This document shows positions 46,910 to 56,399 of a stretch of DNA of 64,000 nt, one piece after another. How positions within the stretch are numbered: the stretch's first letter is position 1; each line of letters starts with the position of its first letter. The position numbers and the translations under genes were made by a program. Below the pieces are notes generated by a model. The model ran no database searches and was not told where the DNA came from. It saw only the letters and a list, made by a program, of their open reading frames with translations. Origin of the DNA: Brachypodium distachyon (lineage: Eukaryota; Streptophyta; Magnoliopsida; Poales; Poaceae); contig NC_016135.3 in NCBI RefSeq assembly GCF_000005505.3, positions 17,950,613 through 18,014,612 on the forward strand. Direction: 5' to 3'.

Positions 46910-49900
46910 ATGGCGAAAGGGACGCGATGCATGGCGCTGCTCCTGCTCGTCGGCCTGGCTGCTCGAGCGGTCTCGGCCGTCCCAGACGGTGAGATCTCAC
47001 AAACTACTCTGCGTCCATTGTTGAGTGTACTGTGCTACTCTCGTAGTCGCTCATAGGCCATAGCCCACACATATGCGTCTACGTTACATAGTACGGAGTA
47101 CTTAAGAGAGCCTGCCGTCAGAACTTTGACTACTAGTATAAGCAAGACAAAATAAACAAATTTGACCATACATATTTCCCAGTATTACTTTTCCATGTAG
47201 GAGGAAAAAAAAGGTGTGGCTATATATATCTAAGTTGTCTGATTTTTAAACAAAAGACTTAAATCTAACTTGACGAATCAGAACTGTTGGATTAGTATTT
47301 ATATCTCATTTTATCAGCTTTTTTCATCATCCATTTTGAATCTTAAAGCACAAGTCATATCCAATGAGGAATCAACTTATCTCTAATTAATAATCAGACA
47401 ACTTACATATAGCAAAATCGCAAAGAAATGGTGTTCGGTAGACTAGCTTTGCCCAACTTCTATTTTCCTTTCTAAATTGGTTGTATGCAGCATGCCATTT
47501 ATCGCCTAGCCATGAGGCAACAAATTAATTTGTGTGCGAAGCCAATCGAACAAATATATAAATTATCTTCTACTCACCCTGTTTCAAAATAGCAGGCTTG
47601 TTTCATTTGCTTTGATGATTAAGTCTGATAAAAAAAATAATGAATCCACTAACATGTGAGTTAAGTTAGAATTTGGTGCTACAATGGGCCAAGGCATCCA
47701 AGCTCTAATTAGATATTGGAAAATCTCAAAATTCCATGTATGAAATGGGACGAGGGGAGTGAGACTAATTCCACCTTACCAGTGGAGATGTTGGTTCTCT
47801 CTCCATTAGCAAGAGAACTCGGGGTTACTACCAGGCGCTCCTCATCCTCATCTGTACACAGATCGCATGAATCGAGTTCAAACCGGTCGTCCAGTTTAGG
47901 CTCATTCTTATCTGCTCACGTGGTTTGGAGTTTTTGCCAGTCAGGGTAATTGGAGTCTGTTGCACATGTTTTTGTTCATCATGTTCGGTAATTCAGAATT
48001 AATCAGGAAATTGTCTGATGCTTCAACTACTCAGAACCACCAGCAAGTATTTTGTTACACGGATACAATAATATCATTTTCAGTCACATAAATTATATAT
48101 TAATAAAGTAATTATGGGTCAGAGGTGGGTCAAAACAAATGAAATAAGCTGCCCATACGTATGATTTAGGCTACCTACAAGGCCACGATTCCCACAAATG
48201 CCAGCGTTGACTCACATTCTACGATACACGAGAATGGAATCGTAGAAGGGAAAAAAAGGAGGCATGCATACACGTGCACAGGTGGGCTGATGGCTAAATT
48301 AATTTCTTGATCGTGGAACTGATACAAACATTTAATCATCTTGATACGAACATGGAGTGTAAATGCCCAATCATTAGTGGTGGAGTAAGAATCTTATCAG
48401 AACTCAATCTCTACAATTTTCCCTCCAGCTCACCTGCCCCAATTGCCCGATTTTAATCCAACGGTACAGTACTGTACATGGGCATGCTCAACTTAAAATC
48501 TGCAACACAATAGATCTACTCATTTGCACCATTCGATCGGCCCCCACTAATTTTTATTAGCTTCTACTAATTCTGAAGTATATGCTGTTCACTGAAGATT
48601 ACAGGCACCCCAAATGCCATGTAAACAGTTGCTTTACCATCGTACTTTTTTTTTAAGGCAGAGGGCATCCCTCCGATTTCATTAAAAGAAACCAATGTCG
48701 TACATAAGTTAGAATTTAACACAACAAGACTTAAAAAGACTACACTCCACTCAACGAATGAGATACAGCTTTCGATGCACCAACATTCTGTGAGAACAAA
48801 CTGGAAGAAATGATTACAACTTCATGTTCAGCTTCTTCCAGCAACGCCACAGAATGCACCAATTCTTCAGCAAATCATTCTGGAGATCGACAGACTTGTT
48901 CAGAGCATAACAGGCGCTCAGCCATGCGAACGCCTGAAGAGATCAGCCGTGACTTCATAGCCTTTGCAAGCACCTTCACAGCCTCTGGCAAAGGGTTTGT
49001 GTTAACCAGCTCAGAAATCAATCAAAGAATATAAATCAAATGGAACTGCAGATGGATCATGTGGCATTTTTAACACAAAATCAAGCATTGTTTCGAGTTT
49101 TGCACAGATCCCAAATTACCGCAGCAACATCAACAACTAAGTTCCTCTCCACCTCACCAAACTGGAATACCAGTCACCCAACAATTCCTGTACTGTAGGA
49201 GGAGTACAAGCGAAACCAAAACAACAAATTACTAATCCCCACATATATCTAGCAAGAGAGCAGGTAAAAGAGATGATCGATTGTCTCATTTTCTAAAACA
49301 GAAACAGGGTGACCATCCTCTCCTTCCCAGCCCCTAGATTTCAAAACAAACCGAGTTAAAAGGTCACCTTACTGACCAACCATATAAATACCTTGATCAT
49401 CAGGGGAACTTTAACACGCCAAAGAAAGAAAGAAAAAGGGTAAAGGTAACTGAGATCTCTTCAAACTATGGATACAAAGAGCATACAGAAAACCTCCCCC
49501 TTGCATCAAGCTTCCAAAATAGTTTATCTAACAGAATCTTCTCAAACGAATTGTCTCCCATCCTTCTTGACAGATAGCATAACAACACTACAAAGCTCTA
49601 TGAAAAATTAAAACGACACTAAGAGTGAGAAGATACAGACAAGGTAATGATCAGTTGGAGGCCTGCCCCTTCACTGATAAATTTCCCAAATCTGGTCATC
49701 TTCCCATTCCCCCTCAGACAACCACAGCAGCTAACGGCTAACATCTTAAACAGGCATGAGTTGCTCAAATGACAAAGCATCAATTGCGAATTTTAGCACT
49801 TTCAAACTCTGATTCCAACATGAAAATGGTATCACCTGCCTATTGCAGAATGAGACCGCCTAACAAATCCCAACACTTGCACAGACATAGGCTAAACTAA

Positions 49901-51284
49901 GAGCAGTAACAACAAGATTCAGAGCACGCAGAAGAGAAGAGGTACAGTATCCTTGACTCCCTTCGAGATCCACCATGGAATCCAGCGAAGATCAAAGCGA
50001 CAGTACCACCCTCCAACGGATCAGATGAAGCGCCGGATCCGGCTTGTCAAACGATCATGTCTAATAGCAATGTCATGTGTTACGACTAATAGCTTTAAGA
50101 TCATGCCTATTGCTTTACCATCTTACGACTAATAGCAATGTCATGTGAGCGATCATTGTGTGTTTGCAGGCCTTTTACCAAACGGCAACTTCAAGGACGG
50201 GCCGGGCAAGTCCCAGCTGAACGGCACCATAGTGATGGGGAGCCACTCGATACCGTTCTGGGAGGTTTCAGGGTTCGTGGAGTACATCGGGTCCGGGCAA
50301 AAGCAAGGTGAGATGATCCTGCCGGTGCCGGAGGGCGCGTGCGCCGTCCGGCTGGGCAACGATGCGTCCATCCGGCAGAAGCTCAGCGTCACGCGTCGGA
50401 CGTTCTACTCCATCACGTTCAGTGCGGCGCGCACGTGTGCGCAAGCCGAGAAGCTGAACGTGTCGGTCGCCTCCGACTCGGGGCTTCTCCCCATCCAGAC
50501 CGTGTACGCGAGCATCGGCTGGGATTCCTACTCCTGGGCTTTCAAAGCCATGCACAGCGTCGTCTCGCTCGCCATCCACAACCCCGGCGTCGAGGACGAC
50601 CCGGCGTGCGGCCCCATGATCGACTCCGTCGCCATCAAGACCCTCAAACCTCCGCAACACACCAAGAGTAAGATTGATTATATCATTCGAGGCCTTTGAT
50701 TTTTTTAGCGTAAAACGAAGAAACTGATCATTCGAGCAGGTAATATGCTGAAGAACGGGGACTTCGAGGAGGGCCCGCACGTCTTCCCGGACTCCCCGTG
50801 GGGGGTGCTGGTGCCGCCGATGGACGAGGACGCAACGTCGCCGCTGCCCGGGTGGACGATCATGTCCCAGTCCAAAGCCGTCAAGTACATCGACTCGCCG
50901 CACTTCGTGGTGCCGCAAGGCTCCTACGCCGTGGAGCTGGTGGCCGGCAGGGAGGCCGCGCTGGTCCAGGAGGTTATTACCGTGCCTGGGCGGTCCTACA
51001 GGCTCTTCTTCTCCGTCGGGGACGCGGGCGACGGGTGCAAAGACGGCATGGTCGTGGACGCGTACGCGGCGCGGGAGAATCTGCAGATGCGTTACGAGTC
51101 CCTGGGCGTGGGCGGGCACAGGCGTGCCGAGGTCGGTTTCGTGGCCGTCGGGAACCGGACGCGCGTGGTGTTCCAGAGCCTGAACTACCACATGAAGCCT
51201 GACGGGACGCTCTGTGGGCCGGTCCTGGACGACGTGTCTCTCGTCAGCGTTCGCAAGCGCGTAGCTCGCCGGTTGTTCATGTAA
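46910..51284 (+). CDS. DUF642 cell-wall protein G
   Basis: Secreted DUF642 family protein, 373 residues. Exons 46910-46988 (signal peptide, MALLLLVGLAARAVSA), 50170-50667 and 50740-51284; both junctions are phase 1. I placed exon 1 by its match to gene H exon 1 (79 bp each, same donor context GACG|GT). First half LLPNGNFKDGPGKSQ to CGPMIDSVAIKTL; second half MLKNGDFEEGP to CGPVLDDVSLVSV, ending ARRLFM. Exons 2 and 3 have exactly the lengths of gene H (498 and 545 bp), so G and H are the closest pair of the four. Intron 1 is 3181 bp because a LINE fragment and other repeats lie in it. The 3' untranslated region carries a 38-bp tandem duplication with two AATAAA signals. Confidence 0.92.
47576..47757. 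mobile_element. Possible worn Stowaway-like MITE in intron 1 of gene G
   Basis: CTCACCCTGTTTCAAAATAG at the left and ATGAAATGGGACGAGGGGAG at the right look like degenerate Stowaway ends. No clean TA pair; treat as tentative. Confidence 0.4.
48646..50109 (-). mobile_element. 5'-truncated LINE in intron 1 of DUF642 gene G
   Basis: Flanked by TTGCTTTACCATCGTAC (48629-48645) and TTGCTTTACCATCTTAC (50110-50126), a 17-base target duplication with one mismatch. The left end is a T run, the poly(A) of a minus-strand insert. On the minus strand around 49260-49425 broken frames read KVPLMIKVFIWLVSK and later ETIDHLF, matching the zf-RVT end of LINE proteins. Orientation opposes the host gene. It has stops and frame breaks, so it is dead. 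Confidence 0.8.
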
Positions 51285-51319
51285 ACGAACTCTTGTTAGG
51301 AACGGAAACTTGAAAAGCA

Positions 51320-51395
51320 GTGAATAAAGTTTGGTGTAGTAGTTTCTGAATAATCTAGTGAATAAAGTTTGGTGTAGTAGTTTCTGAATAATCTT
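51320..51395 (+). repeat. 38-bp tandem duplication with AATAAA in the 3' region of gene G
   Basis: Units 51320-51357 and 51358-51395 both begin GTGAATAAAGTTTGGTGTAG and differ at the final base only. Each contains AATAAA, so the gene has two identical candidate polyadenylation signals 38 bases apart. Confidence 0.9.
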
Positions 51396-52105
51396 GATGA
51401 GCGTTTTAGTTCAGTGGTGCATTCTTGCAACTAGGCTTCCTCCACCATGCTCCCTTCCACTACCATTCTTGCCAACTGGTCGCGCTGTGTGTGCCGTCCA
51501 TTTTTCTTTCAGATGTGCTAGAGTGCTTTGAACATCGGGCATTCGAGCGAGAGATTCGTGGAGACCTCGGACCTGCAAACTACAGTGCTCCGTACTCCAC
51601 TTCCATAGGGGCAATAAAATTTGTGCGACGCGATACGCCTGTCCCCCGCGCGCGGGCCGGCGAGAGTCGCGGGCTTGCGGCGCCGACAAACCGTGTGCGA
51701 GCGGAAAGCCGCTATGGCAGCTCTGGGAAGGCACAGAATGGCAGTATGGCACCGTGCTGCGCATTTGAGCGCGCCTTGCTAGGCCCGCCCCTGGTTGACC
51801 TAACATCACCTCGCTACCGCTATCGAGGCACTGAACCACATCGGCCTTCGGCAGTGCAGAAACTGGAATCGGAATCTTCTTGCCACGTGAAACAAATATT
51901 GCCACCTGATCACACGCAGAGACAGGGTGTCCCTGCCCTGCCCTGCCCTGCAGCCCTTAACATTGACGCACGGCAGGCCATCTGCAACGTCTGAGCGCTC
52001 GTCTCAGAACCGAGAGATGCCATTTCCGCCGGCGCATCTCGCGGCGCCCCGTCCGGCCGATGGCCTTTGCTAGCTGTGCCTGCTTGACCAGCCGCCCGGC
52101 CTGCT
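51396..52105. other. Upstream region of DUF642 gene H
   Basis: Non-coding, GC-rich. Long frames on both strands (about 51411-51994) have no domains and overlap each other. A short CCCTG tandem run sits at about 51930-51950. It leads into the gene H TATA box. Confidence 0.5.
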
Positions 52106-52113
52106 TATAAAAG
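52106..52113 (+). promoter_or_regulatory. TATA box of DUF642 gene H
   Basis: TATAAAAG in GCTTATAAAAGCC, about 90 bases before the start codon at 52200. Confidence 0.7.
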
Positions 52114-52199
52114 CCACACGACCCACACCGCGTCAGCCGGGCACTTCAGTTCGTTCCTTCTCCACCCCAGTAAAGTTCGGACGAAAGGGGAGGAGGATC

Positions 52200-53781
52200 A
52201 TGACGAAGAGCAGGCGTTGCATGGCGCTACTGTTGCTCGTTGGCATGGCTGCTCCAGCGGTTTTGGCCGTCACCGACGGTAAGAACTCTCGGAAACTAGT
52301 ATAGTCTCATTTCCATTTCAAATATGTGCAACTCTATGTCCCGTCAACTTCAAGGTAGCGTTGACTTGCACCGCTGCACGTGCATAGTTCATGGGCCATG
52401 GTTATGAAGATACGACTTTATTGGTCTAAGAAGTAGGGATCACTCTTTAATCTAAGAAGTACTAATATCAACCTTTATGTGCATACCAAATTTCATTCCG
52501 ATGATCATCTTGTCCACTGTCATACAAATCCCCGTGCTTTTCCCAATCCCATTGACCGTACTGTGTGTTTACATGTCTGAAACTCTGGATTTGATCTGAG
52601 AATTGGATCATCTTTTGCTCATACATATATAGGGCTATTGCCCAATGGGAGATTCTCCCAGGGGCCGGACAAGTCCCAGATGAACGGCACGGTAGTGACG
52701 GGGAAACACGCGATGCCGAACTGGGAGCTCTCGGGGTTCGTGGAGTACATCGAGTCCGGGCACAAGGAGGCAGACATGCTGCTAGCAGTCCCGGTGGGCG
52801 CCAACGCCGTGCGGCTGGGAAACGACGCCACCATCCGGCAGCAGCTCAGCGTCACCCGCAAGGCCTACTACTCCATCACGTTCGTGGCGGCGCGGTCGTG
52901 CGCCCAGGCGGAGAAGCTCAACGTGTCCGTCGACCCGGAGTTCGGCGTGCTCCCGATCCAGACCGTGTACACCAGCACCGGCTGGGACTCCTACTCCTGG
53001 GCCTTCAAGGCCAGGCGCAGCACCGTGACGCTGTCCATCCACAACACCGGCATCGAAGAGGATCCTGCCTGCGGCCCCCTAATCATTGCCGTCGCCATCA
53101 AGGCCCTCGCTCTTCCCCAGCGCATCAAAGGTACTCCGATAAATAATTCCAATCAAGGCCAGCACGTAAAAAAACAAAAAAAAACTTATACAATCGATTT
53201 GGGTAACAGTTTATCTAATTCATTGCTCGAATGCAGGCAACATGTTGAGGAATGGGGACTTCGAGCTGGGCCCGTACATCTTCCCGGACACGCCGTGGGG
53301 CGTGATGGTGCCGCCGATCCTGGAGGACGTGCACTCGCCGCTGCCGGGGTGGATGATCATGTCGCACACAAAGGTGGTCAAGTACGTGGACACGCCGCAC
53401 CACGCGGTACCGCACGGCGCCTATGCCGTGGAGCTGGTGGCCGGCAGGGAGAGCGCGCTGGTGCAGGAAGTGGGCACCGTGGAAGGCTGGACGTACAGGC
53501 TCTCCTTCTTCGTCGGGGACGCGGGCAACGGCTGCACGGGCTCCCTGGCCGTGGAGGTGTACGCGGCGGGGGCGAGCCTGAGAGCGGCCTACGAGTCGGA
53601 CGGCAAGGGCGGCTCCAAGCCCTTCAAGCTCCAGTTCACGGCCGTCGGGAACTCGACGCGCGTCGTGTTCCAGAGCTCCAACCACCACATGAAGTCCGAC
53701 GCCACGCTGTGCGGGCCTGTCGTCGATAACGTCTCGCTCGTCGGAGTGCGCGTGCCCGCTCCACGCCGGCTGCGTTTGTAG
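52200..53781 (+). CDS. DUF642 cell-wall protein H
   Basis: Secreted DUF642 family protein, 373 residues. Exons 52200-52278, 52633-53130 and 53237-53781, phase 1 at both joins. Signal peptide CMALLLLVGMAAPAVLA. First half LLPNGRFSQGPDKSQ to CGPLIIAVAIKAL; second half MLRNGDFELGP to CGPVVDNVSLVGV, ending PRRLRL. In the first half the family's usual NGNFE is NGRFS and CGP.IDSV is CGPLIIAV, so the D of the conserved IDSV motif is replaced. Sequons NVS and NST present. Tandem sister of gene G, with a compact 354-bp first intron. Confidence 0.94.
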
Positions 53782-55986
53782 AGCATGTGTTTTGTGAGAC
53801 TATGGCCGGCCGGTGTACGTCTGCACACGTACTGGATTTGAATGTCTACGTAGCTCCTCTTGTCTTCTCAGGAGGTGGCTAAAGATGAAACAGAAGTAAT
53901 GCCAATTGCCAAGTCCACTAATTTCATTTATAACCGCTTAATTTGCTGATAGGGGTTATACTAGTAAGTGCTGCTTGGAACAGGTGAATTTTTAGTGAGA
54001 TGCTGGTATATATATCTCCCAATTTTTCAAAGTTGAAGTTAATATTAGCCACCACTAAAATTGTACAGCAAATGTCTTTTATTACAATGGTAAAGAATAA
54101 TCCGGCGCATTTTATTACACTGGTGTAAAAGAAATCAATAAAAACTAATGATCCTGTCAATGCCGGAGTCTTGTTAGGGCATGTACAATGGTTGATAAGA
54201 CTGTTTTATCTTAGGCATTTCACGTCAATTAAAAAAGACAAACATGTTGTACAAAGGGTTATCTTAGTGTTATACCTTAGAATTAATGTTTAGATGAATA
54301 AAATTAACTAAATAAATGCTAAGAAAAGATGAAATCTAGTACAATGATAAATTTAACTTATCTTTGGCCTATCATTCTTATGAAAAGATCATCTCTTAAT
54401 TAAGAGAAGGCTTGTGTCTTTTTTTCGTTTCTCTCTCTTCCACATCAGATTTATCCTATGTGGCATCGCTAAGAGAAGACTGACGTCACCCTATTGTACA
54501 CGCCCTTATGTGTAGACGCTTTCTTCACACGTTTTCTTTTGCACGTGACACGTAGCAAATGAGCACATTGAATGTTATTCACAAGTACATGCGTGATTAA
54601 CTTTGCAAAAACGCCAATTTAGGATTTTCAAATGATCATAGAAAAACTTTTCTTAAAAATTATAACTCTAAAATTTTAGTATCAAATATTTTGACCAATT
54701 CAATCTGGTCAAGTGGAGTCTGCACCACTAGTCAATCTGTTATGAGTTCTTCGATGACTTAAATAACTTTCTAGTTTTTCCCACCATGAGTTTACACCAC
54801 ACAAACCTACATGTGAAGTCCGCATCAAAACAGTTTTTGAGTTTTGAAAGCAAAAGATGAGAAGAAGATCTCCAACATTTCTAGACTTAGTAGCTAAAAT
54901 TTTCCCATATACGGCTAGTCGACCATATTGATACTCTCGAAAGATTTGTACGCTTCCTCCGCATTACACAATCAATCATTTTATTCCTTTTCTCGCTCGG
55001 GCCTTTCCCTTCCCCTTGGCCCATTCGGCCGGTTGCCCCAACAAGGCCAGGCTGGCTAGTGGCACCCAAACCCACCCGAACACATGTGCGGAGCATTCTC
55101 TCTCTCGAAAAAAGAAGAAGAAAAGAGCAGAGCCATGAACGATTTCTTATGTACATGTCAATCGACCGTAAGTTTGTACTCCGAGATATACACCAAAACT
55201 CATGTTAGTGTCGTTTGGAATTAGACAATTACAATTAGTATAAGCTAATTTATGGTCCAAGAGTAATTTAAGCGACAGCAACTTGCAAGCCCTTGTTAAG
55301 ATGTGACAAAATTAACAAGTGAGTAAGTCGCGGGAAAAATCTGTTGTGATCAATAATTCAAGAGAATTGTACTTCTTCCGTTCCAAAATAAGTGTCTTGG
55401 ATCCACGTCGCTTATTTTGGAACGGAAGGAGTACCACACACTCATCTAAAACCTGTTATCACATATTCACATATCAGAAGAGCGATGTACATAATTGACA
55501 GTGGCGCGATTATAATTTCTAAAAAAAGACCTGATTGTGGAATTATACTCGCGCCACTGTTAGAAAAAAGAAAACTTCATATACGGAGAAAATTACCAAA
55601 CCATAATCATCACATTTATAGCCACGCGGAGGCGACGAAAATTCGAAAAGCCTCCGGCCCCTCTTATTCTCCGTACATGTACGTACCGTACCGATCAAAA
55701 TAGTACACAGAGACAAACACCGATCAAAATAGTACACAGAGACAAACGTACTTAACACAACACGTTAATGGACGGTCATGCATGGAAAGAGTACGCACAT
55801 AGTACGACAATCTCAAAATTAAAAGGGAAATTAAAGGTAGAGAGAGACACGCGCGCGTGAGCCTTCCCTCGGCCCATGCGCGTTCCGGCGGAACGCGTAA
55901 CGTACGTACGTGCGTGCAGGCGCGCATGCACGTACGAGCTCTCGGCCCATGTCTTTCTTTTCTTGCATCCCGTGAACCCGCGGCCT
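53782..55986. other. AT-rich intergenic region after the DUF642 array
   Basis: No gene supported. Contains one 60-bp Stowaway (55372-55431) and a short direct repeat (ACCGATCAAAATAGTACACA at about 55688 and 55719). Remaining open frames are short and AT-driven. Confidence 0.5.
55372..55431. mobile_element. 60-bp minimal Stowaway MITE
   Basis: CTTCTTCCGTTCCAAAATAA pairs almost perfectly with TTATTTTGGAACGGAAGGAG, leaving a loop of about 20 bases; TA flanks. One of the two very small copies in the window. Confidence 0.88.
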
Positions 55987-56235
55987 CTAGTGCCCGGGGC
56001 CCCTAGGGCTCGGCCCTGCCGTGAGCTGCGCCATCCACGTCATGAGCAGCGACCTCGCCCTCTCGTGCAGCGTCGACGGCGCATAGCCGACGGCGGTGGC
56101 GTTGCTGCTGCTGCTGCTGTGCTGCGGCTCCGCCGGCACAGGCAGTCCCCTCGCCGCGCCCACGGCGGTCAGGAGAGTGGACGACGACACGGCCACCAGG
56201 AGCAAGGACACGACGAGGATCTCTCTCGGCGACAT
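55987..56235 (-). CDS. PIP/PIPL-type secreted signalling peptide precursor
   Basis: 82-residue precursor. N-terminal signal peptide (ILVVSLLLVAVSSSTLLTAV, cleaved near VGAA|RG), variable middle with a Ser run, and the C-terminal end TAGPSPRGPGH right at the stop. The GPSPRGPGH end matches the conserved core of plant PAMP-induced secreted peptides (PIP and PIP-like), which are released in the apoplast and amplify immune signalling through a leucine-rich-repeat receptor kinase in Arabidopsis (family knowledge). The usual Ser before Gly is Ala here. A TATA box lies 110 bases upstream. No intron. Assignment rests on the C-terminal motif plus signal peptide and size; the rest of a prepropeptide is not expected to be conserved. 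Confidence 0.85.
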   Translation of the reverse strand: MSPREILVVSLLLVAVSSSTLLTAVGAARGLPVPAEPQHSSSSSNATAVGYAPSTLHERARSLLMTWMAQLTAGPSPRGPGH

Positions 56236-56344
56236 CTTGGGATCGAGTAATTGCTAAGTGGAGCAGTGTACGTTTTTAACTGGCACGTAGTTAGTTTGCA
56301 GGTAGTAGCAAGGTGGTGTTGGGAGTCGGTTGGCCGGGCTAGCT

Positions 56345-56354
56345 CTATATATAG
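56345..56354 (-). promoter_or_regulatory. TATA box of the PIP-like gene
   Basis: Minus-strand CTATATATAG in GCCTATATATAGAGC, about 110 bases before the start codon. Confidence 0.65.
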
Positions 56355-56399
56355 GCGGGCGGCCTTGCACGCACGGGCGGGCCGGATCGAGTTCGAGAG

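Noticed and set aside
50268..51191. 307-codon minus-strand frame over DUF642 gene G
   Set aside because: Same GC-driven shadow; it crosses both an exon and an intron of gene G and has no domain.
51411..51994. Overlapping long frames on both strands upstream of DUF642 gene H
   Set aside because: They occupy the promoter region, lack domains and overlap each other antisense.
52638..53729. 363-codon + strand frame through DUF642 gene H exon 2 and beyond
   Set aside because: Correct through exon 2 but reads through intron 2 and then in the wrong frame; the spliced model restores the DUF642 second half.
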